NCBI GenBank assembly: GCA_039090855.1
Contig: CM077027.1
Location: 100,476,316 to 100,540,315 of the forward strand
Length of the DNA stretch: 64,000 nucleotides
Direction: 5' to 3'
DNA from: Macrothele yani
Lineage: Eukaryota > Arthropoda > Arachnida > Araneae > Macrothelidae
The translations under genes were made by a program, and so were the position numbers. The notes under the pieces are model-generated. The model was not told the origin of the DNA, made no database searches, and was given only the letters and a program-made list of their open reading frames with translations. Position 1 is the stretch's first letter. Each line of letters begins with the position of its first letter. This document shows, in pieces, positions 46,711-58,734 of this stretch.

Positions 46711-47860
46711 TTAATTGAAAAGGTAGCTTCGAGCACAACTGGACAGAAGACAGAAACGTCCATGTGACAGGCGGCTGCCAAGAAAAATCCAGTCTTTAGT
46801 AGGAGATATGATCACCCCTGACTGTGTTGCAGGATTTACAACTGTCCAGGCTGAGGACGAGGTTGTCAAGGAGCTGTTGAGGCATCGCAACCCATTCCCC
46901 TTGTAAGGCATCGCAACCCATTCCCCTTGTAGCGCCAATCGCAGCTGCGGAATCGTTGCTGGTGGCTGGAGACGTGCTGCCAAGCGTCTCCTGAGAAGGT
47001 CCCACACGTGTTTGATTGGATTTAGGTCCGGGAACCTTGCGGGCCAATCCATGCATTGAATATCTTCACTCTCCAACAGCTCTGTGACAGCCGCTGTACG
47101 ATGAGGTGTAGCGTTGTCGTCCATGAAGAGAAACTCTGGACCCACAGTACCTCTAAACAGACGCATGTGAGGCAGGAGAACCTCGGTACAATAGCGGACA
47201 CCAGTGACAGAACCTCCTTGGAAGATGTGGAGGTCAGTATGGCTACCAAGCATGATACCGCCGCAAACGAGAACTCTGCCACCTCCAAACCGGTCCCTTT
47301 CGATGATGTTGGAGGTGTGATTGCGTGTTCCCTGCTCTCTCCAGATGTGTATACGCCTAGAATCGCTCGTCAGACTAAATCGGCTCTCATCCGTAAAGAG
47401 AACTCGACCACATTGCTGATGTGTCCAGTTCTTGTGTTCCTGGCATCACAGAAACCGCCGTCTCCAATGAGCAGGCGTTAATGGCACACACTGCACTGGT
47501 CGTTGTGCAAATAGACCACCTTTGTGCAGCCTCCTAGCCATGGCGAAACGCGATAACGGACGTCCAGTTGTCTGTTGCACGTGCCTTTCGATTTCTCCCG
47601 CTGTCTGCCGTCTGTCTCTTCTCGCCTGTAGGACAATATACCAGTCATCCGCCGCCCACTGCTGAACTCTCGGACATCTGTTCCTGTTGTTTGAAATGCT
47701 CTGAAAGCTCGTGAAACGATGCTGTGAGCGATCCCAAACTCCTCGGCCACACTACGACCTTCTTTCAATTTCCTAATGACGTGACCTCGGGTTAAGTCAT
47801 CCAGATGTCGTCTACTAGATTGCCTGTTGGCCATATCACACGGTGGCAGCAACTCGACGT
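46711..47860 (-). pseudogene. Tc1-like transposase of element B, frameshifted, DD34K variant
   Basis: The N-terminal piece (open frame to 47915) has MANRQSSRRHLDDLTRGHVI, then KLKEGRSVAEEFGIAHSIV and SRAF, a helix-turn-helix region. After frame changes the C-terminal piece (47253 down to 46711) has FLFMDDNATPHRTAAV with the second Asp. Exactly 34 residues later, in PDLNPIKHVWDLL, Lys (AAA) replaces the catalytic Glu. A 26-bp tandem duplication near 46880-46930 duplicates GEWVAMP. The element is inactive. Confidence 0.83.
46879..46930. repeat. 26-bp tandem duplication in transposase B
   Basis: AGGCATCGCAACCCATTCCC then CTTGTA occurs twice in a row. Confidence 0.9.
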
Positions 47861-48086
47861 CGTTCAAACCGATGTACACCATGAAATAGCTTTCACCGAA
47901 TTGCTGAGCGTACACCGCCCGTGTGCTTTATACCCTGCCGACCCCCACGTCACGCTTCATATATGCGCATGCCCTACCGTACCGGACCCTAGTCTATCTC
48001 CTGAGTGGTCTTTTGGTCCATTCTGCCTGCTCGTTCCGCTGTTATACTAATTTCTACTCTTCGTCCTTAGTTTTGGCACACCAGTG

Positions 48087-49890
48087 CATTATACTTTGTA
48101 TATTTAGTACATCCGAGTACATACAACATGTGGGGTTGCTGTAATGTATTTGGCCCTAAATTACCATTTAAAAATAATTTTCTTGTCTTGAAAATATTTG
48201 TGAACAATTTTAGTGCAAAATACACTGCTCAAATATTTCTACTGTTTCGGAGGATTTTCTTTCCCAAAATACCAGGGAAGTGAGAATAACCAAAGTTAAA
48301 TATTTATGTTTTTCATCAATAGAATAATAATTGGATTTAATAAAAATCCAATTACTATTGATGAAGACAATAACTGGATTTTAAAAACATCAGACCAAAA
48401 GTTCTTCACAAGCCTTGAACTGAAACAAACTCAGCTTTTCTCTCATGCTGTGCACATTTCTTTTAAACAAACTTTGAAACAACATTAGTTAAAACATGAG
48501 CTCAAAGTCCTACATAAAACTGTACTTCTGAAATCCGTTTTTTACACTGGAATACATTATTCTAAAAGTTGCACACTACTTATATAGTGCAATTACACTT
48601 AAGTTCCACTGTAAAAGCACTGGCTGAAAATCACATATTATCATTAAGTAACATACAGCTGTTGAGTTCCAGAACAAGCCATATGAAAGAGGTTTAAGTA
48701 CTAATACACAAATAATTGAAAAAACCATGAGGATCACACAAGGTTGATTCGTTTTGATTACCCATATCTCAATTTTCTTTCAGAATTACTTTAAGCACAC
48801 TGTTGCTTTGTAAACAAAAGCCATAACATCTGAACTTCAACACATGGATACAAAAACCAGTCTAACTACAACATAATCAAGAGAAACATGAACTCATTCT
48901 TGTAAAACAGAATTCAAATAACGGTGACAGTAAACAAATATATCACAATTACAGAATTTGGTATATCTGGCAGTAATTAGGGACAATTTGAAAAGGACCC
49001 TTGGTACAGATCAGAATTTTGACAAAGGTCTTACCAACTAGGTCTTAATTAGTAGAAACTGTAGTCTAGAGCATGGGTCTTATTTTAGATTATACTGAGT
49101 CAGTCAAATAAACAGAACTGTATTATTGTGATTACTCTAAAGTGCCAATATATTAACCATGGTGGTAATCTTAGTTTTTGAGGAAACTAATTTGCTCAGA
49201 GTAAGGGGAGGTAACAACTAAGCAAAATTTCCTTTGAATCAGACATTAACTTTGCAGCATAAACAGTTCTTTAACTTTCAGTTTGCAGTCTTCCCACTTT
49301 TTATTTTTGAGCTGCTGTTTCAAGCTTTCAGCATAAATTAAATGAGTATTGCGTGCCACATGAATACCCCCCTCAATACCCCCTGCAGCTTTAACTGTGC
49401 CCATCTTAATACGGCACTCAATTACCTTTGTTTTTTAACGAGGCACACACATGCACAATTTTTATTCCCAGAAAATCCTATACATACCTTGAGTTGGAAT
49501 AACTAAATCAATGTTCAGAAACAATAAGTCGTTACTTTTTGTTGAACTCAGTTTTGCCGTACCTATGGCTCAGTTTCACTAGTATGGCATGTAAATATTC
49601 AAAGAACTGCTGTGATGTCATCAGTGATGCTGATAATTGTGGATTTTATTTAGTCAGTTGTTTCCAAGTGCTTAAGAGAAATTGAATGAATGCCACGTCA
49701 TTGATCAGTAGCGATGAATTTTGCTTCCCATAAAACATCAAACTTGATGGTTGAATCTGGTTTGCTAATAAGGTTTAGCTTCTTCAAATATAAATTTTTG
49801 ATTTTCATGATAGTGTTGAGCTATGGACGATTCCTTGCTCAACAGTTCTGTACAAAAGTCTTGTGCTATTTCAACTGGAAATGCAAGGCC
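48087..49890. other. Intron with one hairpin, no gene
   Basis: At 48312-48365 an imperfect palindrome pairs TTCATCAATAG...ATTGGATTT with AAATCCAAT...CTATTGATGAA. Otherwise unassigned AT-rich intron. Confidence 0.5.
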
Positions 49891-49897
49891 TTGCCTG

Positions 49898-49935
49898 CCT
49901 ATCTATCTATCGATCTATCTATCTATCTATATATA
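49898..49935. repeat. (TATC)n microsatellite at the 5' edge of RTE copy 2
   Basis: Several TATC units ending in TATATAG directly before the truncated RTE copy. Confidence 0.92.
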
Positions 49936-52456
49936 GGTTTTTCATCTTGAACTCCTTTTTCAAGAAAAAGCCACACAGGAAATGGACATGGAGACATCCA
50001 AATGGAACGACAAGTGAAATTGATTTTATTATGTGTAACAAAAAATTCGTCATAGAAGACTGCAGTGTGCTAAACAAGTTCAACACAGGTAGTGACCATA
50101 GATTGGTGAGATGTAAGATGCATCTCAACACGAAACTTGAACGTGGCAAGCTCATAAGACAAACAAAATGTATTGACATAACCAACCTTAAAAAACACCA
50201 TAATACCTTCAAGTTGAAACTGAAGAACAGATTCTCCGCTTTAGAAGGCTTAACATAGGAAGAAGTGGATATTTCTGAAGTTAACAGATAAGTAACCAAA
50301 GCTCTTATGGAAACAGCAACAAAATTAGCTGGGTCTAAGAACAAGTTGCATGTGAACAAATTATCAGGAAAAACCAAAATGTTGATGCAAAAAAGAAGAG
50401 AGATGAGGACAACTAAAGAAGATGTGACTTCCAAAGTGGAATATATAGATCTATGCAAGACAGTACGAAAAAGTGTCACTGAAGACGTAAGGAAATTCAA
50501 CTGTGAACTAGCGAGGAAAGCAATTGAAAACAACCAAAGCCTAAAGATAGCAAAGGGACATCTCAGTAAGGGAAGAAAACAGATTACGGCACTGAGAAAA
50601 GAAGATGGTTCTGTAACAAGAAATAGAGGCAGATTTTTGACAAGAGTGAAAGATTTCTACTCCAAATTATATGAAAGGGATGATACATGTACTCCAGATG
50701 TCATGAAAGGTACCAGTACCAGAGTTCCTCCAGTCCTCCCAGCAGAAGTTGCACATACAATCAAGAACATGAAGCGGGGAAAAGCTCCAGGAGAAGATGG
50801 AATTACTGTAGACATCATACAAGAAGCAAGTACAGAAATCGAAACAGTACTCGCCCAAATTTTCACTTGATGCCTTAATGAAGGGAAGATTCCTGAGGAT
50901 TGGAACAATGCTACAATGATCCTGCTACATAAAAAAGGTGACATTGAGGATCTCAGGAACTACAGACCTATCAGCTTCCTATCAGTGGTTTATAAAATCT
51001 TCACTAAAGTTCTTTCACACCGCTTGAAAGTAACACTGGACATCGCTCAACCGAGAGAACAAGCTGGATTCAGGAGTGGCTACAGCACAATAGATCATAT
51101 CCACGTACTGAGAGAACTAATTGAAAGAGTGAGGGAATATGAACTTCCATTGTGCATGGCTTTTATCGATTATGAAATAGTTTTTGATTCGGTGCAACCA
51201 TCAGCAGTTACAATGGCTCTGAAATCCTGCGGTATTGAAGATGCATACATTAATATTATTAATAACATCTATGAAAATGCAAGCGCAAAGATTCGGCTGT
51301 TTGAGAATACAGCACACATAAAAGTAGGAAAGGGAGTGAGACAAGGTGACACCATATCTCCGAAGCTCTTTAACGCTACATTGGAGGGTGTCTTTCAGTC
51401 GCTCAGCTGGGAAAACAAGGGGATAAAGACTTTTTTTTTTTTTGATTGGAGGTTTAACGACCACCGTGAGCAACTCAATGGGCAATAAGCAGTCGCCCGT
51501 CCCTAATTTAGGGTCACTGGTTCCAGGGAAGGGAGAGAGCCAGTGCCGTAAGACAAACACAACATCCATGCCTCACCGGGATTCGAACCCGGACCCCTTC
51601 CGGAAATGATCAGAAGCCATCGCTTAGACCACTGCGCCACCGGGGCGGCAGGGGATAAAGATTAATGGAGATTATCTAACTCACCTCGTTTTGCTGATGA
51701 CAGTCATTTTTGCAACTACCCCATCAGAGCTGCAGAGTAAGATCCAGGAACTTGCTGACAAGAGTAAATAAGTGGGATTAAAAATGAACTTTCAGAAGAC
51801 AAAAGTGATGTTGAATGCTTTTTCAAGAAATGAAGATTTATCGATTGACGGAGAAAAGCTGGAGATAACAGACACGTACGTTTATCTTGGACAGCAGATA
51901 TCAAGTGAGGGTCACATTGATGAAGAAATTAATCGGCGTACAAAACTTGCCTGGAGAGCTTTTGGAAGAAACAGCATAATTTTCAAGAGCAATATGCCAT
52001 TATGTCTTAAAAGAAAAGTGTTTGATCAATGCATCCTTCCAGTGCGTACGTATGGTGCAGAGAAGTGGACCTTAACTAAAAGAGACATACAAAGCCTGCA
52101 GACAACTCAAAAAAGCATGGAGAGGTGCATGCTTGGTGTAACCAGGAGAGATAAGAAGAGGAACTCGTGGATCCGAAAAATGACAAGAGTGGAAGACATC
52201 ATGATCAGAGTTAAACCCCTGAAATAGCAATGGGCTGGACATACTGCCAGAAGGACAGACCATCAATGGACAGCCAAAATTTTAGATTGGATTCCAAGGG
52301 ACAGGAAAAGACCCAGAAGACCACATGGGAAATGGGTGGATGAAATTCAAAAGTATGCAGGAGTGACATGGAGGAGACTGGCACAAGACAGACCGTTGTG
52401 GAGGAAACTTGGGGAGACCTTCTCCAGCAGTGGATTGATAATGGTTGACAATGATG
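49936..52456 (+). mobile_element. RTE-type LINE, 5'-truncated copy 2, carrying a SINE
   Basis: The homology with copy 1 starts at GGTTTTTCATCTTGAACTCC (position 29695 of copy 1) and runs to the (GAT)n tail, followed by a TA run (52457-52479). The ORF is broken by stops near 50257, 50288 and 50868 and by indels after the SINE. The endonuclease N-terminus is missing. Similarity to copy 1 is very high at the DNA level, so it is a fairly young copy. Confidence 0.92.
51418..51661 (-). mobile_element. tRNA-derived SINE with 12-bp target duplication inside RTE copy 2
   Basis: The 12-mer AGGGGATAAAGA occurs at 51418-51429 and 51650-51661. The 220-bp insert is in minus orientation: a tRNA-like head at its high-coordinate end (A-box-like GTGGCGCAGTGGTCTAAG at 51621-51640, B-box GGTTCGAATCC at 51579-51589), a non-tRNA body, and a poly(A) tail seen as T run 51431-51443. 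Polymerase III boxes plus poly(A) plus duplication define a SINE moved by a LINE. It is younger than RTE copy 2. The head could be flagged as a tRNA gene by a scanner. Confidence 0.93.
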
Positions 52457-52479
52457 ATGATATATATATATATATATAT

Positions 52480-53523
52480 GAAAGACCATATTCACGCAGG
52501 ATTTCCACAAATTCTCCATGAATTTACATCTTTGACATAGTCTTTTGATCTGAAGAAGTTCATTTTGTTTATGGGCTTGAAAATCAACTTGAAATTTGAA
52601 CAGCTATATCCCCTTCACATTACAATACTTTTAAGTATTTAGCTGAGCACATATGCACTGCATGATATACATAACCCTAAACTGGTGCTAATTTCTTTGT
52701 TGCCAATGACAGCTCGACTTTGCACACGGGGGTGAAGAAACAGCAAATGATATACAACAAAACTCTAACAAAAGGAGATCCTTTTTAGTATGATAACAGG
52801 ACATCAAAGGAATGATACGCAACCACTGTTTTTGTTCTTATAAGAAAATTGCATGTGATGATCAACTGAAATTAGAAGTTCAACTAATCTGGGCATTTCA
52901 GAATTCTTGCCATTCCAGGAAATGAATGAGCAATTCATATATCGGGGGGAGGGGTCCCCACCATAGGTCACAGACTTATCATTATCCTAAAATAAGACTT
53001 AACAATTAGTCCACAGTAATCTTTAAAATGTAATAAAATTTATGCCTGCAGCTGGTCATAAACAGTAGATCAAATGCTGATGAACACAAAAACCAATTGC
53101 TCTCCAACACAGTAAGAAAAAAATTAATATGTGCAGGATGCTAGAAGTTTCCACCACAGTGAAGCACAAATACTCCCATTTTCTATATTATGTGTTTTAA
53201 GTTGGTATACATCTTTATTGTTGAGTTGCCCCCCCCCAAGATTTCAGAATTTCAAATGTAAGCTCAGTGGAGTAAAATTTTGTGAAAACGTTACTGATAT
53301 TTCCCCTTGTGTGCTGAGTTTTAAGACTGCAAATTTCATGGCTTTGAAAAAATTCCCATTGTCCTAGAAATTAACATTTTTTGAACATATGCTAAAGGTA
53401 CAACTAAGATGCAAACACCTTAGGGATTTCACTAATATGCAAAATAGATGATCCATTTCAAGACCCCCCCCATTTTTACCCCGTAGAATGTAAACATACA
53501 TGTTGTGATTTCATACGTTAGAA
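52480..53523. other. Intron, nothing recognised
   Basis: AT-rich intron with short C runs near 53230 and 53465. No coding pattern was found. Confidence 0.45.
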
Positions 53524-54630
53524 CTACACATAGCCCGGCGAAGTGTAGCAATTTGACGTGGCATCGATTACATAAGCGGCTGCAAGGCTTCTGGAGATAT
53601 GTTTAGCCATGCTGTCTGAACAGCCGTCCACAGTTCCCTGAAATTTGTAGGTGCAGAATTTTGGGTGAGAATGGACCTTTCCATTACATCTCATAAGTGC
53701 TCTATTGGGTTCATGTTGGGCGAATGTGGTGGCCACACCACCTGCCAGAACTGTCCAGAATGCTCCTCGAACCAATTTTGGACAACTTGGGCCTGTCCGC
53801 CTGGAAAATCCCATCGTTGTTGGGGTACATGATGTCCATGAAGGGGTGCAAATGGTCACCCAGCAGAGCAACAAAGTGATACTACTGGTTACTGATGTGT
53901 TTACGAGGACCCAAACTGTGCCACATAAAGACACCCCACACATGTATTGAACCACCACCAACTTGCACAGTGCCTTGTTGACAGCTTGGGTCCATGGCCT
54001 CATGGGGTCTGCGTCACACCCAAACCCTAATATCAGCTTGTAACAGATGGTAGCGTGACTCATCGGACTATGCCACATATTGCCAGTCTTCCAGGGTCTA
54101 ATTACCGTGTTCATGAGCCCAGGTGAAGCACTCTGTCTGATGTCGTGGTGTTAACAAAGGCACTATATGGTGGGTCTTCTGCTCCCATACCCCATGGACG
54201 CTAAATTATGCTGCACTTAACTGATGGATGTCTCTGGTAACGCATTGAATGTGGATGTTATTTCAGCCAATGTCGCTTGTCTGTTAGCATGGGCAATCCT
54301 GGTCAGACACTGCGCTGCCGACGGTGGGTGGTAATACTTTCCACGAGGTATACTCCGTATACATGTGACACTGTGGATCGAGGAACGTTGAATGTTCACA
54401 CAACTTTGGAAACTGAATGTCCCACCTGTTAGGCTCCCACTACCTGCCTCATTAAAACTCCAATAATTTATGTCAGTTTGCCATAATCCTCTACTGGCGG
54501 TTGTTCAACCCGACTCAAGAGATTACACCTCGCAACTGATAAAAATTGTGGCGGGCATCAATGCCTTTACATGACGGCAGCACCAGTTAAAAATTTGCAT
54601 ACTGCTATCCTATGACTTTTGGCACCAGTG
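53524..54630 (-). pseudogene. Tc1-like transposase relic C with one surviving end
   Basis: The right end, in reverse complement, begins CACTGGTGCCAAAAGTCATA with TA outside (54631-54632). Minus-strand frames spell an SDES-type first-Asp motif near 54065, GGGSIHVWGVF near 53940, and WPPHSPNMNPIEHL near 53720, where the catalytic Glu is retained. No matching left end is visible near 53500, so the copy is truncated. Stops are frequent. Confidence 0.75.
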
Positions 54631-54632
54631 TA

Positions 54633-56172
54633 TTTCCTTACTTTGAGGAGGTTAATTCCATTGATCCACTCAAATTCCATGATGCAAGATTACACCAAGC
54701 AGTCTAATATTACAAATGACATTTTGTAAAAATATACAGTAATTAAGAGAGATCCTTCCATGCCCCCTCCTATTCAGCGCTTCTTTCTTACGCAGTTTCT
54801 TCTATGTCAGAGCTTTCAAATTTTCACTGGAAGAACAAGAATATTTCTTTAGCATAAATTTTATGTTCTATGAAGGACAGAGAAAACATTTAAGATTCAA
54901 TGCATAGGCCACTTAATACAACCTGTCTTTTTTTTTTTTTTTTTGTTTCAATATGCAGAATTCAGAAGCTACAGATGGCCTTTTCTGATATGGAATGCTA
55001 AGATATAAAATCAGAACAAAACTAGGAATAGAACTTTTTACATAGGAAATCATCATCCTATAGCAACTGCTTGGGCTAATTTTATTTTTAAGATAACTCT
55101 ACTTGGTTTCTAGTTTTTATATTCACATATAAGCCTGTTTGTACATAAGTATGCCCCCACCTCTCCTGAGTTTAGAAGATAAAGAAACCATTAAAAAACA
55201 AAGATTTATATAAAAAATGACACATTTAAAGAGTTTGAAAAACACGACATTTACTATGAACGGTACAACTGAAGAAGTGCATCTTTACATGCTTAATGAA
55301 TTTACCTAATGAAATGCATGTTCTTTTCCATTCCTCGCAGTTTTCTTTCTGATAAACCATTCAAGGTAGCAAGAGATATTTAAGTTCAAAACATGTACTC
55401 TCTGTTTAGAGCCACAGTAATCTTTCAAAACCTACAGAGTTGTTTTTACAACACAATAAGTAGGGGCAGTATTATTTGAACAGTTTCTTTTGTAACACAC
55501 ATTTTCTCATTCCTTACAGTTTCTTTTCGCTACAACAATCAACAGAGCAAATATTTCCCCCATCTTTTCAAGTGAAATAAATGCTAGGAATTGGTACTCT
55601 CTGCTGTAAAAACTTGAATAAGCATAAAAGACTGTCGTAAACAAAATACACACAGATTTTTAAACTTCAGCTTCCCTTAGAAAGAGGAAGATATGCTTAC
55701 TTATTTCATTGAATTTCCAGGTACATCCTTCAAATTCATTTGAAAATTCACGAGAAAATACAAAGCTGGCTCACTTTTTTTCTTTGAAAAACTATTTTCT
55801 TGAAATTTGTAGCATATATGCAAATATAAGAAAATAATTTTGCCAGAAACTGAAATTAACAGAAAATTTTCCTATGAAGACAAGCTGTCACAATCTATGG
55901 GACTAGCAAACTTTCATTAATGTTATGGATATAATTTATAACTGAAATTCCTTAACAACACTGGGCCATCAGCATTACTCAGTTCAATGCAGAATTTAAT
56001 TTTATAGCTTTGTTTCTTTTCAGAACACTAATCACACAAAGTATATTTTACATATGAGAAAAACTCCCCCTCCCTGCAAGTGCAATGTTATTATCACACA
56101 CTCATAACTCATGTAATTAAGAATTATATTTAACATTAAACATAAATGTGTTTTTAACATGGCACTACTAAC
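54633..56172. other. Intron, nothing recognised
   Basis: Strongly AT-rich intron flanking the conserved exon. A T run lies at 54928-54944. Confidence 0.5.
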
Positions 56173-56341
56173 CTTTTAATGCATTGTGAATCCTGTGGTT
56201 TTGCCAAGAATCTTCTAAAAGTAGCATATGTAATAACAGGTCCAAATAAGGTCTAAGCTCATAAGTATAAGAATATGATATTTGCCAAAGTAGATCATTC
56301 AGAACCATAGAAGAGAAATGAGGATTTTCCCATGAGCAGAA
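56173..56341 (-). CDS. USP9X: USP9X / fat facets orthologue, internal coding exon (most upstream in window)
   Basis: The exon is 169 nt: 56 codons plus the first base of a Gly codon. The acceptor is GATTTTCAG then TTCTGC; the donor is AAAAG then GTTAGT. It reads [40 protein letters not shown], then [14 protein letters not shown]. This is the conserved helical segment of the USP9X C-terminal region and continues directly into GIPDDRDG in the next exon. Earlier exons, with the protease active site, are beyond the window's high-coordinate end. Confidence 0.97.
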
Positions 56342-57117
56342 CTGAAAATCAAAAACATAGGAAATTAGAAAATTCAGAGGCAATAAGTACACAGTTCAAA
56401 TGATCATATTATATAAATTCTTACGGTTACAGTTTCTTCTCTCTTCCAAAAATAATACGTACAGACCTGCCAACTTTCAATGACCCCAATGTGTAGTCGT
56501 GCGCGGCATTGCCAAATTATTGCATGTTCAACCCCCCACCACAGTAATAAAAATGTTATAGATTATTGTTTTGTATTTTAAGTAATTTAAGATCACATGG
56601 ATTACATATGACCACACTTCTTTCAGATTTGTAACAATTAACCTACATAAAATTATTGACCACAAAGAACCTCTAACATTAGCACATGGGTCAAAGTAAC
56701 TGAATCTCCATGACTGAACTCTTGCGGGTGCACATAGATATATCTCGCAGGGGGGGGGTGTGTGTGTGTGCTATAGTGACATACATGAATATAAAATTTG
56801 AAGTAACGTACATAAATCGTGTAACGTACTATAGTGATGTACATAAATCTAAAATTTGAAGAATATACCTACTGTATATAATTGTTTTTTCTTTGAAAAA
56901 AGTACAAATGAACTCTATTTCAGGGTTTTTGCACTGCATGGAACTCCCAAAAAGGTAATGAAGGCTCAATTATACAAATGCTTATGTTACACAAATACGT
57001 AATTTGCTGCAACACCACTTACTAGTCAGGACTTTCAACTTTTTTATACTTGGCTGGATTTTGACTTTTTTGGTCTGCACTTTTTCTTCTATCTTTCTTT
57101 CAGCTGAACTGCCATGT
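56342..57117. other. Intron with a (G)n(TG)n tract, no gene
   Basis: A G run passes into TG repeats at 56749-56770. A GACCTGCCAACTTTC wording at 56465 resembles the hAT-like end at 38619, but no partner end was confirmed. Confidence 0.4.
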
Positions 57118-57630
57118 TTACCGATATAGAAGAGAGTCTGTTTTCACCTCTCGTGGGTTTACAGAATGCCTAGTTGCTGAGAGGCTTAGTCTATTCAGTG
57201 CAGGTTTATCTTGTCCTAACCTTTGGGCAAAGGCAACTAGTTCTGGCGCAAGTGAAAAAGGCAAACAATGTTCACTCACGAAAGCAGCTGTTACGGCTCT
57301 CAGATCAGTAATTCTGTCACACATACTCTTGCAGGCTGCTCTTTCAGTTTCTCCCAGAAATGTTTGCATAAATGAACGGGCCACCATAGCCTTCTGATGC
57401 TTTGGATCTGCACTGTGGACCCAAATAACTTTTTTATTATTGTTCCCATATGACAGTGTTTTTCCACATGACACACAATAACAATGTCCAGGTTGTCCGA
57501 TTTTGTGACACCATTCCAAATAATTGCATCCTTTTTGGTCAGCTTCCTTCAACCAATCCCATTTCCACTTATTTTTCACACCAGCTTCCAGCTGCTTCAA
57601 TTTCTCAGAGTTATCTTCTGTAATGAATTA
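57118..57630 (-). CDS. hAT-family N-terminal fragment (BED-like zinc finger), open frame
   Basis: The minus-strand frame is open from a possible acceptor (TTACAG then AAGATAAC, near 57625) to a stop at 57118, without breaks. It encodes KQLEAGVKNKWKWDWLKEAD, a CYCVSCGKTLSYG stretch with the Cys pair of a BED-like finger and later His residues, and AAFVSEHCLPFSLAPELVAF, which is the typical start of a hAT transposase core. The DDE core does not follow. The ORF begins with ATG at 57600 if unspliced. It may be a truncated element or a spliced chimeric exon (a GTAAAC lies at its 3' end). Compared with other relics here it is notably unbroken. Confidence 0.55.
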
Positions 57631-58734
57631 CATTGTTGCTGTGTACTTAATATGTCTTACGTCTCATGCACGAATAATAAAAAAACTCACATAAATAAAA
57701 AGCTTACTTGCAAACACGTGTTGACGCAAAATGACAAAACTACATGATGCATAAATCCGTAATCTAAATTTCAACACATTCTTCGAAGAGTAGTACTTCT
57801 TACTGGACTAGCCTAACAACAGCATTACAACTGCTCATTAACAATAAAATGCACAAACAAAGAAATTCAATCCGAAACATAAATACCTGCACGCGCCTGT
57901 GAGGAGAAACAAATAGCTCTTCCTTCCGGACTGGCGGACTCCCCTCAGCGCATCGCTGGCATGGTCTTCGCGAACTCAATGAGGCGCCGGAGTCCAAGGA
58001 GAGCTGAAGCAATTACGTACTGGGGAACGTCACACGTCTTGGCCCGGCGAGAGAGAATGGAACCCCATCCAAATTCGTTTAATGATTGATGCGGCACAGA
58101 TGCACATAAACGATCCTTCCTAGCTGGTGCGGTGAATTTATTTTACGTTTTCAGTATTAAAAAAAAAAAAAGATTTTTTTTGTTACTGCAAAGAGTTTGA
58201 TGGAGATGGAGTGTGTCTGACTCAATGAACAATGGATGACGGAATACTTTTACCCATGCATTAGCAGTTAGTTATGTACCAGGACTTCCTCTTAAAACAA
58301 AAAGTTCTGCATTTGTTCGAAATTCAATGTGGGCCATTGCGATACAAAGGTTACAAAAGTCAAAGCTTAAAGGTGAAGAACCATTAAACACAGGGATTTC
58401 AATTGACTAAGCAAAATAAAATTCAAAAAGAAAGAAAAAAAAATCAATTACTTACTATATGAAGAAAGTTCCATGACACTGGAGCCAAAAAATTCAGTTC
58501 TTCAAGTGCTGGAGTCAGGAAGAGGCTCCATATTTGATTGAACATAACAGCATTTTTAATAGTGGAATTAACACACAAACCTTGCTACATGAAAAGTGTA
58601 TGGCACAGTCACATGATGGTATGCCACTGATTTAATAAAGTCAGATCAGTCTCCTGTCTGCCATAAAGTTTTATTTTATCCACAATGTCACAAAACTTTA
58701 AACAATGACCATAGTTTTACCATACATATCCCTA
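57631..58734. other. Region upstream of the hAT N-terminal ORF, with a GC-rich island
   Basis: The stretch 57890-58080 is clearly GC-richer than its surroundings. On the minus strand it ends in GCGCGTGCAG then GTATTT, a plausible splice donor toward the acceptor at about 57625. It could be a 5' exon or promoter of the hAT fragment. The remainder is AT-rich and unassigned. Confidence 0.35.

Larger units (their letters stand above)
46549..48086 (-). mobile_element. Tc1-like element B with both ends
   Basis: The left end starts CACTGGCGTGCAAAAATTAA then GGA; the right end, in reverse complement, starts CACTGGTGTGCCAAAACTAA then GGA. TA flanks the left end; the right flank now reads CA, a likely T-to-C change. 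The 1.5-kb interior carries a Tc1-like transposase on the minus strand. Confidence 0.87.

Noticed and set aside
51569..51648. tRNA-like sequence with good A and B boxes on the minus strand
   Set aside because: It is the head of a SINE with poly(A) tail and target duplication, inserted in a LINE; not a functional tRNA gene.
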